Assembly: GCA_021798655.1 (NCBI GenBank)
Contig: JAJZFE010000354.1
Location: 1-15,580, forward strand
Length of the DNA stretch: 15,580 nt
Origin: Acidobacteriota bacterium
GTDB taxonomy: Bacteria; Acidobacteriota; Terriglobia; Terriglobales; Acidobacteriaceae
Direction of reading: 5' to 3'
In this document: one piece after another, positions 6,510-15,152 of the stretch
Layout of the letters: every line of letters starts with the position of its first letter
Position numbering within the stretch: the stretch's first letter is position 1
Program-made: the position numbers and the translations under genes
The notes under the pieces: generated by a model
Told to the model about the DNA's origin: nothing
The model's input: the letters and a program-made list of their open reading frames with translations, nothing else
Database searches by the model: none

Positions 6510-7322
6510 CTAAGTGTTGCGGGCAGCTATCCAATGCCGCGCATGAATTTGTACTTCTGCTACAGGGGAGTTAGAAGGTCGGGCGAAGCTTCCCGGCTGT
6601 GTCTCCCTAAACTTTTCGCGCAGCGTAGATGAGGTTGCCCTGTTCCCTGCGCCCTGCGTTCCTACTCTTCTGACTTCTCGACGTTTGCGAACGAAACCTC
6701 TCGGCCTTCCGAAGATCGACACCATCACCTTCAGCGTCTGCTTGTCTTCGTTCACGTCGTCCACTGCGCCGTTGAAGTTTGTGAACGGTCCATCCGTAAT
6801 CCGAACCTGCTCGCCCTTGGCAAACTTCAGCTTGAGCTTCGGCTTCTCCTTGGTCACATCGCTGCGGTTCAGCATCGCGTTGACCTCGGCCTCGCTCAGC
6901 GCGTTGGGCTGGTCGCCGGTCTGCAGGAAGCCCGTCACACGAGGCGTGTTCTTCACCACGTGCCAAAGCTCGTTGTCCAGCGCCATCTCCACAAACACGT
7001 AGCCCGGCAGAAACACACGATCAATCGTGTACTTCTTGCCATTGCGCATCTCGGTCGTTGGCTCCGTCGGAATCTCGATGCGGCCCACGCGATCTTCCAG
7101 GTGGTAGGCCCGAACCCGGCTCTCCAGTGACTCCTTCACCTTGCGCTCAAACCCCGAGTACGCGTGAATGATGTACCACTTGAAGTTCTCGTTTACCGGC
7201 GCAGCTTCCGCCACCGCTTCCACCGCGGCCTCTTCGGTCGGCACAGGAATGCCTTCACCCTCGACCGACTCGGTCATCAGCTGCTCTGCTTCGAGATTCT
7301 CGTTCATCAACTCGTCTGACAT
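6510..7322 (-). CDS. nusG: transcription antitermination factor NusG, C-terminus apparently frameshifted
   Basis: NusG binds RNA polymerase through its N-terminal NGN domain and Rho or S10 through its C-terminal KOW domain. An acidic extension fills residues 1-45, then the NGN domain starts at [14 protein letters not shown] and contains [10 protein letters not shown] (105-113) and [11 protein letters not shown]; the KOW part is [24 protein letters not shown] followed by [10 protein letters not shown]. At residue 206 the usual ending is lost: the frame runs on for 64 basic, non-family residues to 6510. In a neighbouring frame [13 protein letters not shown] and a TAG at 6662 match the normal end of NusG. 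So the true gene probably ends at 6662 (about 219 residues), with one extra base (or two missing) near 6700-6716. ATG 7322 was preferred over GTG 7337. It lies between secE and rplK, the usual place. Confidence 0.92.
   Translation of the reverse strand: MSDELMNENLEAEQLMTESVEGEGIPVPTEEAAVEAVAEAAPVNENFKWYIIHAYSGFERKVKESLESRVRAYHLEDRVGRIEIPTEPTTEMRNGKKYTIDRVFLPGYVFVEMALDNELWHVVKNTPRVTGFLQTGDQPNALSEAEVNAMLNRSDVTKEKPKLKLKFAKGEQVRITDGPFTNFNGAVDDVNEDKQTLKVMVSIFGRPRGFVRKRREVRRVGTQGAGNRATSSTLREKFRETQPGSFARPSNSPVAEVQIHARHWIAARNT
6566..6607 (-). promoter_or_regulatory. stem-loop in the nusG-rplK gap (possible rplK leader structure)
   Basis: GGGAG (6566-6570) pairs with CTCCC (6603-6607), and inside it CGGG (6580-6583) pairs with CCCG (6592-6595) around AAGCTTCG. 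It lies about 70 nt before the rplK start. In other bacteria the L11 operon leader carries an L1-binding site; whether this is one is unknown. Confidence 0.35.
6662..6716 (-). other. frameshift site and displaced NusG C-terminus
   Basis: From the ATC codon at 6716 the main frame reads [12 protein letters not shown], while the frame starting one base later reads [17 protein letters not shown] and stops at TAG 6664-6662. FxxVEK is the conserved NusG ending, so the second frame is the family-like one. The switch must fall between about 6716 and 6700. Confidence 0.75.
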
Positions 7323-7343
7323 AATTTCGCTCTTCACCTTTGT

Positions 7344-7379
7344 GCTTCGACGCAGCGAAGCAGGGAATCTGCTGCCTGC
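7344..7379 (-). repeat. dispersed GTCATTCC-type repeat, partial copy, in the secE-nusG gap
   Basis: The plus strand from 7350 reads ACGCAGCGAAGCAGGGAATC then TGC, which matches the body of the copy at 14022 (CGCAGCGGAGCGGAGGAATC then TGC). Two overlapping hairpins are possible: GCTTCG 7344-7349 with CGAAGC 7356-7361, and GCAGG 7360-7364 with CCTGC 7375-7379. Confidence 0.5.
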
Positions 7380-7382
7380 GCT

Positions 7383-7640
7383 TTAGTGCTTGGTCACGTG
7401 CAGAAACCACTTGTCCAGGCTGTTGCCAATCACAAAGTCCACCAGCGCAAAGTACCCGGCGAACAGAAACACCGTCACCAGCACCACGATCGTGGTCGAC
7501 TGCACCTCGGTGCGCGACGGCGCCGTCACCTTGTGCATCTCCTGACGCGTGTCCTTGAAGAACTCCAGCAGGCGCTCTACACTGCCCGTCGCACGTTGTA
7601 CCGGGGTTGTCGGCTCGTTGGTTTCGATAGCGGTTGACAT
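7383..7640 (-). CDS. secE: preprotein translocase subunit SecE
   Basis: SecE is the small essential subunit that clamps SecY in the SecYEG translocon of the inner membrane. The 85-residue protein has the one-helix form common outside enterobacteria: a polar N-terminal arm to about residue 25, an amphipathic helix LLEFFKDTRQEMHKVTAPSR with the conserved E-x-x-K-V-x-x-P/W-type motif, then one membrane helix TIVVLVTVFLFAGYFALVDFVIG at about 50-72. ATG 7640 is preceded by AGGAG. It lies directly after tRNA-Trp and before nusG, the standard arrangement. Confidence 0.95.
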   Translation of the reverse strand: MSTAIETNEPTTPVQRATGSVERLLEFFKDTRQEMHKVTAPSRTEVQSTTIVVLVTVFLFAGYFALVDFVIGNSLDKWFLHVTKH

Positions 7641-7761
7641 ACTGCGCTCCTGAACTTCTACACCAGCCAGCGGCTGGGCTTACTGCCGGCATCACGTACC
7701 GCAACGCCGTCCAACTTGGGGCCCTGCTTGACTCCAGTCCGTACAGCGACCGGAGAAGATA

Positions 7762-7837
7762 TGGCGGGGGAGCTCGGATTCGAACCGAGAAGTTCGGTTT
7801 TGGAGACCGACAGTTTAACCGTTGAGCTTACTCCCCC
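7762..7837 (-). tRNA. tRNA-Trp (anticodon CCA)
   Basis: On the minus strand the seven-base acceptor arm GGGGGAG (7837-7831) pairs with CTCCCCC (7772-7766), followed by discriminator G at 7765 and an encoded CCA at 7764-7762. The anticodon stem-loop is TCGGT-CTCCAAA-ACCGA, giving anticodon CCA; the T arm is CGAG-type around GGTTCGAATCC. Its position between rpmG and secE is the one expected for trnW in this conserved block. Confidence 0.97.
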
Positions 7838-7847
7838 GATCAGGAGT

Positions 7848-7887
7848 CCGTTCTCCGTTCGCTTCTTCAACCGCGAACGGAGAACGG
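7848..7887 (-). other. perfect 15-bp hairpin between rpmG and tRNA-Trp
   Basis: CCGTTCTCCGTTCGC (7848-7862) and GCGAACGGAGAACGG (7873-7887) are exact inverted copies with a 10-nt loop. It follows the rpmG stop by 12 bp and precedes the tRNA by 10 bp. There is no T tract, so it is more likely an mRNA/tRNA processing or stabilising hairpin than a simple terminator. Confidence 0.75.
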
Positions 7888-7899
7888 TTCGCTCACAAA

Positions 7900-8049
7900 C
7901 TATTTGGTCTCTTTGTGCGGCGTGTGCTTGCGGCACGTGTTGCAGAACTTCTTGAACTCCAGCCGACCCGTCGTCGTCTTCTTGTTCTTGGTCGTTGAGT
8001 AGTTGCGGTTCTTGCAATCAGGGCACTGCAGGGTTACGATCTCGCGCAT
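7900..8049 (-). CDS. rpmG: 50S ribosomal protein L33
   Basis: This short gene encodes 49 residues starting [20 protein letters not shown] and ending [13 protein letters not shown]33 (bL33) sits near the E site of the large subunit. Two cysteine pairs, CPDC (9-12) and CNTC, make this the zinc-binding (C+) form; paralogs lacking cysteines replace it under zinc shortage in some bacteria. ATG 8049 has GAGGAA eight bases upstream. It heads the rpmG-trnW-secE-nusG-rplK block. Confidence 0.96.
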   Translation of the reverse strand: MREIVTLQCPDCKNRNYSTTKNKKTTTGRLEFKKFCNTCRKHTPHKETK

Positions 8050-8071
8050 TGGATACTTCCTCTCTGGTTTG

Positions 8072-8148
8072 GCTCACCACCTCGGTGAGCAAGCAGCTTG
8101 CCGGTCTTGCAACCGACACGCCGCGACGCAGGGCTTATGGGCCCCTGC
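8072..8148 (-). promoter_or_regulatory. hairpin cluster in the rpmG 5' leader
   Basis: Several inverted repeats are packed just before rpmG: GCAGGG 8128-8133 with CCCTGC 8143-8148, CGGT 8102-8105 with ACCG 8112-8115, GCAAG 8089-8093 with CTTGC 8097-8101, and GCTCACC 8072-8078 with GGTGAGC 8084-8090. The last two overlap by two bases, so they may be alternatives. The last hairpin ends about 15 nt from the ribosome binding site. Confidence 0.4.
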
Positions 8149-8212
8149 TGCCCTGTTCCTGAACTGTTAGTGCGGAATAGTCGAGCGGTCAGGCACACGC
8201 TCTCCCACCTTC

Positions 8213-8218
8213 ATTATC
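8213..8218 (-). promoter_or_regulatory. possible -10 for the rpmG-rplK unit
   Basis: On the minus strand GATAAT lies about 165 bp before rpmG, with only a weak TTCCCC 17 bp upstream. A promoter is expected in this gap because the gene before it is functionally unrelated, but this assignment is weak. Confidence 0.25.
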
Positions 8219-8259
8219 CACGAAAACCGCAAAGAGGGGAAGCCCCGACATGTCCAGAC

Positions 8260-9789
8260 TCACCTCCCCGCCTTCACATGCACCACCACCCGCCGATAGC
8301 TCGTCAGCGCCGGCGTTCCATCGTCCGTCACGGCCAGGATGATGTGCGCGTCTCCGTCGCCCTGGCACGGCATCAGCTTCGGCAGCCACGTCGCAGTGCA
8401 CGCACTCACCGGCGTCACCGTCACCCGCGACGTATCCGCGCCCTCCAACCGCACCACCGCCGGCGACCCGCTCGCCGCCCCGGCCTCGCCATACTCGAAC
8501 CACGCATACTTCAACGTCTGCCCTGCATCGCGGTCATGGCTCCCCGCCGCATCCAGCACCAGCGGCTGCCCCACCGCCGCATCCAACTCCATCGTCTCGT
8601 GCCCCGCAACACCGTTCACCACCAGCTCCGGCTCGTGGTTCGCGTGCGCAAAGTCCTTCACCGTCCAGTCCATCCGCGCCGCAAAGTCGTTCTGGAACGC
8701 GTCCCGCCAACGCCACACCGTCGCCTGGTCGCTGGTATGCTCCCGCCCGTCCACGCCCACCACCGTGTCGGACGACGTCACGCGCGAAAACGAGTCTCCG
8801 CCCTGCGTCCAGATCGCGTGCGTCTCCCCGTACGGCCGCAGGTACAGATACCGCCCTCCCCATCCGCCCCAGTCCGGCCGCTGATACCCGTTCAGCCCAT
8901 TCCCAATCAGGTTCAGATACGCCGATGTGTCGCCCTCCATGATGAACAGAAACCGCGGATAGTGCTTCCCATAGCTGCCCTTACTGCGCACATTCGCATC
9001 CAGCCACTCGTTGGTCACCACCGACGTGTCCGCGCCCTCGCACGCATGGGGCTGCGCCACCGCCGTCGGTCCGCCGTTGCGGTAGTACGCGTCGCCGCTG
9101 ATCCCCGTCCACGTCGCATACGCATAGCTACTCCCGTCCGGGTTCGACGGCTGCACCACATAGAACAGCTCCGGAAACTCCCTCCGAATCCACGGCCCTG
9201 CGTCGTCCTGGTCGCTGATCGACATCACCCGCAGCTTGCTCACAAACGTCTTCACCTGCTCCGGCGACCGCGTCGCCCGCACCGAAATCAGCGCCTGCGC
9301 CAGCGTATTTGCGCCTCCCCAGATCGAGATCCACAGCGGCCGCGCATCCTCCCGATCCACGGCGCGCACAATCTCCGCCGCGCCCGCCGAATCCTTCCCC
9401 GCCCCTGTCGCCGCCATCCCATACCCCGGCTGCCCGGTCGCAATCACGCCGTCCAGCGCAGCCGCCTCCGGCCATCCGCTCGCATGTTGCTGCAGGTTCC
9501 CGCGCACCTCGCCGTATGCCTTCACCAGCTCGTGCATCGTCTCCGCGTGCGTCGCCGTCTTCTGCCACGTCGAGGTCGCCGCCACCAGGCCCTCAATCTC
9601 CATCTCGTTCGAGTACAGCAGCAGCCGCAGCAGCGACATCTGGTCATCCGGCTCATTGCCGATATCGCTGATCACCAGCACCCGCGGCCGCTCCACAAAC
9701 GCATCCGGCCGTGCCACCACCGACCGCTGCTGCGCCCAGCCGTTCAACGCCACACCGCACATCGCCGCACTCGCCAACCAACGTCGCAC
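8260..9789 (-). CDS. secreted DUF1593 (Sde182-like) nucleoside-hydrolase-like protein
   Basis: The protein has 509 residues from GTG 9789, chosen because GAGGAGG lies just upstream and a neat signal peptide (RRW, hydrophobic stretch, cut after GWA at about 19) follows; the frame is open to 9834. The N-terminal domain opens with RVLVISDIGNEPDDQMS at 36-52, an aspartate cluster like the calcium-binding DxDxGxDD of ribonucleoside hydrolases, followed by SLLRLLLYSNEMEIEGLVA. This is the nucleoside-hydrolase-like domain named after Saccharophagus Sde182, a cellulose-binding protein. The last roughly 100 residues, with PLVLDAAGSHDRD and LKYAWFEYGEAG, look like an Ig/PKD-type beta domain, matching the Sde182 C-terminal domain. 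Substrate is unproven: a nucleoside or a plant glycoside are both possible. It lies alone between the tuf terminator and rpmG. Confidence 0.87.
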   Translation of the reverse strand: MRRWLASAAMCGVALNGWAQQRSVVARPDAFVERPRVLVISDIGNEPDDQMSLLRLLLYSNEMEIEGLVAATSTWQKTATHAETMHELVKAYGEVRGNLQQHASGWPEAAALDGVIATGQPGYGMAATGAGKDSAGAAEIVRAVDREDARPLWISIWGGANTLAQALISVRATRSPEQVKTFVSKLRVMSISDQDDAGPWIRREFPELFYVVQPSNPDGSSYAYATWTGISGDAYYRNGGPTAVAQPHACEGADTSVVTNEWLDANVRSKGSYGKHYPRFLFIMEGDTSAYLNLIGNGLNGYQRPDWGGWGGRYLYLRPYGETHAIWTQGGDSFSRVTSSDTVVGVDGREHTSDQATVWRWRDAFQNDFAARMDWTVKDFAHANHEPELVVNGVAGHETMELDAAVGQPLVLDAAGSHDRDAGQTLKYAWFEYGEAGAASGSPAVVRLEGADTSRVTVTPVSACTATWLPKLMPCQGDGDAHIILAVTDDGTPALTSYRRVVVHVKAGR

Positions 9790-9831
9790 AATGCCTCCTC
9801 GCAGTCCAAAACACCGCACCCCACCATACCG

Positions 9832-9863
9832 CAAAACAAAAGCGGCGAGCCGAAGCCCGCCGC
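9832..9863 (-). terminator. intrinsic terminator after tuf
   Basis: On the minus strand GCGGCGGGC pairs with GCTCGCCGC (9 bp, one G-U pair) across a TTCG tetraloop, followed by TTTTGTTTTG. It starts about 63 bp after the tuf stop and ends the str operon before the secreted DUF1593 gene. Confidence 0.92.
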
Positions 9864-9926
9864 CTTGTCTTGTCTCACGTTCTGGCTTTGCACGCGCGAA
9901 GCGCGTCTCCCGCCGCCACGCAGTGG

Positions 9927-11114
9927 CTACTTGATGATCTCGGAGATCGTACCTGCGCCCACGGTGCGTCCACCCTCACGGATGGCGAAGCGCAGACCCT
10001 TCTCCATGGCCACCGGCGTATGCAGCGTGATGTCCAGCGCGATGTTATCGCCCGGCATACACATCTCCGTACCCTCCGGCAGCTTCGCCGAGCCCGTCAC
10101 GTCCGTGGTCCGGAAGTAGAACTGCGGACGATAGCCGTTGAAGAACGGCGTATGACGGCCGCCCTCTTCCTTGCTCAGCACATACACTTCGCCCTTGAAC
10201 TGCGTGTGCGGCTTGATCGATCCGGGCTTGGCCAGCACCTGGCCGCGCTCCACATCTTCCTTCGCAATGCCGCGCAGCAGCAGGCCCGCGTTGTCGCCCG
10301 CCAGACCTTCGTCCAGCTGCTTCTTGAACATCTCCACGCCCGTCACAACCGTGTTCTGCGTGTCGCGGAACCCGACGATCTCCGCCGGCTCGCCGACCTT
10401 GATCTTGCCACGCTCGATACGGCCGGTCACAACCGTGCCACGACCCGAGATCGAGAAGATGTCCTCGATCGGCATCAGGAACGGCAGGTCCACCGCGCGC
10501 TCCGGCTGCGGAATGAACTTGTCCACCGCATCCATCAGCTCGTCGATCTTGGCCTCCCACTGCGCCTCACCGTTCAACGCGCCCAGCGCGCTGCCGCGGA
10601 TGATCGGCGTGTCGTCGCCCGGGTAGTCGTACTTGCTCAGCAGCTCGCGGACTTCCATCTCCACCAGCTCGATCAGCTCAGGGTCTTCCACCGCATCGCA
10701 CTTGTTCAGGAACACCACGATGAACGGAACGCCAACCTGGCGCGCCAGCAGCACGTGCTCCTTGGTCTGCGGCATCGGGCCGTCGGTCGCGGCCACCACG
10801 AGAATCGCGCCGTCCATCTGCGCCGCACCCGTGATCATGTTCTTGATGTAATCGGCGTGGCCCGGGCAATCGACGTGCGCGTAGTGACGGTTCGCCGTCT
10901 CGTACTCCACGTGCGAGGTCGAGATCGTGATGCCGCGCTCGCGCTCCTCAGGAGCGTTGTCGATCGTGTCAAACGAGCGGAACGTGTTGTGCGGGTTGTG
11001 CTTGGACAACACCTTCGTGATCGCCGCCGTCAACGTCGTCTTGCCATGATCGATGTGCCCGATCGTTCCAATGTTTACGTGCGGCTTGCTCCGGTCAAAC
11101 TTTTCCTTCGCCAT
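9927..11114 (-). CDS. tuf: elongation factor Tu
   Basis: EF-Tu carries aminoacyl-tRNA to the ribosomal A site in its GTP form. The 395-residue protein has all GTPase motifs: GHIDHGKT at 19-26 (P-loop), the effector region [14 protein letters not shown] (G3), NKCD (G4) and the G5 region around GSALGALNG. The domain II segment [16 protein letters not shown] and domain III segments [21 protein letters not shown] and [15 protein letters not shown] are standard. ATG 11114 was chosen because MAKEKF is the family start and GGAG lies eight bases upstream; the open frame to 11189 is leader. It is the last gene of rpsL-rpsG-fusA-tuf and ends in a strong terminator. A second tuf copy elsewhere is common but cannot be judged here. 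Confidence 0.98.
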   Translation of the reverse strand: MAKEKFDRSKPHVNIGTIGHIDHGKTTLTAAITKVLSKHNPHNTFRSFDTIDNAPEERERGITISTSHVEYETANRHYAHVDCPGHADYIKNMITGAAQMDGAILVVAATDGPMPQTKEHVLLARQVGVPFIVVFLNKCDAVEDPELIELVEMEVRELLSKYDYPGDDTPIIRGSALGALNGEAQWEAKIDELMDAVDKFIPQPERAVDLPFLMPIEDIFSISGRGTVVTGRIERGKIKVGEPAEIVGFRDTQNTVVTGVEMFKKQLDEGLAGDNAGLLLRGIAKEDVERGQVLAKPGSIKPHTQFKGEVYVLSKEEGGRHTPFFNGYRPQFYFRTTDVTGSAKLPEGTEMCMPGDNIALDITLHTPVAMEKGLRFAIREGGRTVGAGTISEIIK

Positions 11115-11136
11115 GACTTTATCTCCGTAACGCTGT

Positions 11137-11160
11137 GTCATTCCCGCAGGAAACCTGCGT
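11137..11160 (+). repeat. GTCATTCC-type repeat with short hairpin, in the fusA-tuf gap
   Basis: The plus strand reads GTCATTCCCGCAGGAAACCT then GCG; CGCAGG (11145-11150) and CCTGCG (11154-11159) pair across AAA. The start matches the copies at 621 and 14022, but the rest is short, so membership is uncertain. Confidence 0.4.
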
Positions 11161-11247
11161 TTGGTTCTTGTTCTGCGCGCGCCGGGCAAACATCCCCGGC
11201 TCCAGCACGCGGCTTACGTGGTGCAAAACTTTACTGCGCCAAAGGTC

Positions 11248-13341
<2,094 letters not shown>

Positions 13342-13352
13342 TTTGAATCCTT

Positions 13353-13366
13353 CTGCAGGCCTGCAG
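13353..13366. repeat. 14-bp perfect palindrome just before fusA
   Basis: CTGCAGGCCTGCAG is its own reverse complement and lies about 12 bp upstream of the fusA GTG, next to the ribosome binding site. Folded in mRNA it could affect fusA translation. Confidence 0.6.
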
Positions 13367-13394
13367 CCTGCGGCTGGAGCTTTCAGCGTTTAGC

Positions 13395-13460
13395 CTCTAG
13401 CTCCTCGTTGTTTTGTCAGCCGCTGTTCTTAGCTGGAAGCTAGGAGCCAGCGGCTAGAAG
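13395..13460. repeat. CTAG-rich inverted repeats in the rpsG-fusA gap
   Basis: AGCCGCTG (13418-13425) and CAGCGGCT (13448-13455) are inverted copies; between and around them the words AGCT, CTAG and GCTGGAAGCTAG recur. It forms a hairpin with internal pairing in the rpsG-fusA intercistronic RNA. The style is that of degenerate dispersed repeats rather than a terminator, since no T tract follows. Confidence 0.45.
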
Positions 13461-13470
13461 CTGCCCTTCA

Positions 13471-13944
13471 TTACCAGCGGTAGTGAGCGAACGCCTTGTT
13501 CGCTTCTGCCATGCGATGAACGTCTTCCTTCTTCTTCATCGCGGCGCCACGGCCATTGGCGGCGTCCAGCAGCTCGGCGGTCAGCTTCTCCACCATGCCC
13601 TTTTCGCCACGGCTGCGGCCATAGCTCACCAGCCAGCGAATCGCCAGCGACGTGCGGCGCTCCGGGTTCACTTCGATCGGCACCTGGTAGTTCGCACCGC
13701 CCACGCGGCGGCTCTTCACTTCCAGCATCGGCTTCACATTCTCCACGGCCTTCTTGAACAGCTTCAGCGCGTCGTCTCCGCCGCCCTTCGCCTCCAGGTT
13801 GGTCATCGCGGCATAGAAGATGCCCTGCGCGGTCGACTTCTTGCCGCCCCACATCATGCTGTTGACGAACTTCGTTACCAGCGTCGACTGATAGATCGGG
13901 TCGGCGGCTACTTCACGCTTTGCTACAAAACCTTTACGCGGCAT
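13471..13944 (-). CDS. rpsG: 30S ribosomal protein S7
   Basis: S7 (uS7) starts assembly of the 30S head by binding 16S rRNA and lines the E site. The 157-residue sequence begins [20 protein letters not shown], contains [18 protein letters not shown], the central [17 protein letters not shown] and [11 protein letters not shown], and ends with [18 protein letters not shown], all standard. In E. coli S7 represses the str operon by binding between rpsL and rpsG; here that gap is 131 bp and carries a repeat copy instead of an evident S7-like site. ATG 13944 follows a purine-rich stretch. Confidence 0.97.
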   Translation of the reverse strand: MPRKGFVAKREVAADPIYQSTLVTKFVNSMMWGGKKSTAQGIFYAAMTNLEAKGGGDDALKLFKKAVENVKPMLEVKSRRVGGANYQVPIEVNPERRTSLAIRWLVSYGRSRGEKGMVEKLTAELLDAANGRGAAMKKKEDVHRMAEANKAFAHYRW

Positions 13945-14021
13945 ACTCTCTCTTTTCTTCTTCCCCCAGCGCGGTCAACCTCTCACGCATCTGGGCTTGT
14001 ATTGGACAACGAGTAAATCTT

Positions 14022-14060
14022 GTCATTCCGCAGCGGAGCGGAGGAATCTGCATCCCCCCG
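14022..14060 (+). repeat. dispersed GTCATTCC repeat, best copy, in the rpsL-rpsG gap
   Basis: The plus strand reads GTCATTCCGCAGCGGAGCGG followed by AGGAATCTGCATCCCCCC. ATTCC (14024-14028) can pair with GGAAT (14043-14047), making an imperfect hairpin. It sits between two essential ribosomal genes of one operon, so it must be tolerated in the mRNA. Confidence 0.6.
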
Positions 14061-14075
14061 CCCGCCGCAAACCTC

Positions 14076-14459
14076 TTACTTGGCAGCAGCCTTCGGCCGC
14101 TTCGCGCCGTACTTCGAACGGCTCTGCATCCGCTTGGCCACGCCAACCGAATCCAGCGTGCCGCGCACCACGTGGTAGCGAACACCCGGCAGATCCTTCA
14201 CACGGCCGCCGCGGATCAGCACAATCGAGTGCTCCTGCAGGTTGTGGCCGATGCCCGGGATGTACGTCGTCACTTCAATGCCGTTGGTCAGGCGAACACG
14301 CGCAACCTTGCGCAGCGCCGAGTTCGGCTTCTTCGGGGTCTGCGTGTACACGCGGGTGCAGACGCCGCGACGCTGCGGCGAACCCTGCAGCGCAGGCGAG
14401 GCGGTCTTGTAACGGGTCGGCGTACGGCCCTGCTTCACGAGCTGATGAAATGTAGGCAC
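14076..14459 (-). CDS. rpsL: 30S ribosomal protein S12
   Basis: S12 (uS12) sits at the decoding centre and affects accuracy. The 127-residue protein reads [20 protein letters not shown] in the middle and [20 protein letters not shown] later. K43 and K88 (the positions changed in streptomycin-resistant mutants, counted with Met) are wild type, so nothing in S12 indicates resistance. The start is GTG at 14459 with GGAAGAGG eight bases upstream. It is the first gene of the str operon, preceded by a long structured leader. Confidence 0.98.
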   Translation of the reverse strand: MPTFHQLVKQGRTPTRYKTASPALQGSPQRRGVCTRVYTQTPKKPNSALRKVARVRLTNGIEVTTYIPGIGHNLQEHSIVLIRGGRVKDLPGVRYHVVRGTLDSVGVAKRMQSRSKYGAKRPKAAAK

Positions 14460-14576
14460 TTCTAAAACCTCTTCCCTTTTGCAACTCCGGCCATGCGACC
14501 GGGCTTCCGATTTCTCTCTCGAACGCGGCGCAGGGCAGCTCCTCTCGCGCTACTTCCATGCAAACGCACAGAAGGC

Positions 14577-14616
14577 GGAGCCCGCATAGCTTTCCTATCG
14601 AAAAGCCCGCAGCTCC
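14577..14616 (-). promoter_or_regulatory. long hairpin in the rpsL leader
   Basis: The outer stem GGAGC pairs at 14577-14581 and 14612-14616; the inner stem GCTTTTC-GATA-GGAAAGC (14606-14589 on the minus strand) has seven pairs closing a four-base loop. It ends about 120 nt before the rpsL start. Confidence 0.45.
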
Positions 14617-14829
14617 GGCGAAGTTCTGAATCCTGCGCGCGGCCGCAAACACTGACTGCGCGTACTGCATACAACAGGCAACAACACTCAAGGCGATGAA
14701 CAGTCGACGGTGGCTGATGCCTGAACGTTTTCGTCCGGATCAACTCCGTTTCGCGCTGTTTCGGCCCGCATAGCCCGTCCTCATGGGGTCCCGCCTTGAG
14801 TGCGGCGGGGAGAAGGGTGTCGCAGGCGC

Positions 14830-14921
14830 GATAGACAAGGCCGCAGTTTGTAGTCTCCCAAAATCCACTTGGGATGCTTCACTCCCAACGCTCAGGGAGC
14901 CTGCGGAACATCTCTTGTATC
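14830..14921 (-). ncRNA. candidate structured RNA with closing stem and two hairpins
   Basis: Outer pairs GATA 14830-14833/TATC 14918-14921 and CAAG 14836-14839/CTTG 14914-14917 lead to an inner stem CCGCAG 14841-14846/CTGCGG 14901-14906. This encloses two hairpins: TCCCAA 14856-14861/TTGGGA 14869-14874, and CTCCC 14882-14886/GGGAG 14895-14899. On the transcribed strand one loop holds GTGGAT, which contains a GGA. Some words (GAGATGTTC, CCCTGAGC, CTGCGGC) recall enterobacterial 6S RNA, but the length is much shorter, so no family is assigned. Confidence 0.4.
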
Positions 14922-15026
14922 CAGTGTAGTGCGGGGTTTCATGCTGCAATCCCCGGCAACTAAGCCTCATCCAGACGGCAGTGCCTCTTCATGACGACAC
15001 GTTCCGGATACTCGCGGAACCTTCTA

Positions 15027-15055
15027 ACAGTACCAAGAAGCGAATGGAGCGTCAA
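15027..15055 (-). promoter_or_regulatory. promoter of the str operon
   Basis: On the minus strand -35 TTGACG (15055-15050), a 17-bp spacer, and -10 TACTGT (15032-15027). Transcription would start near 15020, exactly at the first leader hairpin. No comparable site was found nearer to rpsL. Confidence 0.6.
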
Positions 15056-15152
15056 GCATTTGGGCCGCGAAACCGGCAATTCCGCCCCGCCTGCCACACT
15101 TCCAGTGCAAGACTTGGAGTGCTAACCTCGCCGTGACCGGGTACCTTGAACT

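Larger units (their letters stand above)
14460..15026 (-). promoter_or_regulatory. long structured 5' leader of the str operon
   Basis: No convincing protein gene lies in this roughly 560-nt stretch on either strand. Read from the promoter, the RNA can form a hairpin at its very start (GTTCCG 15001-15006 with CGGAAC 15015-15020), then GGGG 14933-14936 with CCCC 14951-14954, a branched element at 14830-14921, CCCGCC 14790-14795 with GGCGGG 14804-14809, and a long hairpin at 14577-14616. No intrinsic terminator with a T tract is seen, so the leader probably reads through into rpsL, or contains a separate small RNA. Confidence 0.5.

Noticed and set aside
6510..6661. The extra 50-odd NusG residues as a real C-terminal domain
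   Set aside because: The tail is basic and low in structure, overlaps the expected rplK leader, and the family-like ending exists in the neighbouring frame.
14740..14970. 76-residue minus-strand open frame in the rpsL leader
   Set aside because: No family features and no good ribosome binding site were seen, and the DNA is better explained by stems that pair across it.
15117..15125. GAGTGCTAA, identical to one half of the CIRCE heat-shock operator
   Set aside because: The required partner TTAGCACTC nine bases upstream is absent, and neither flanking gene is a chaperone.
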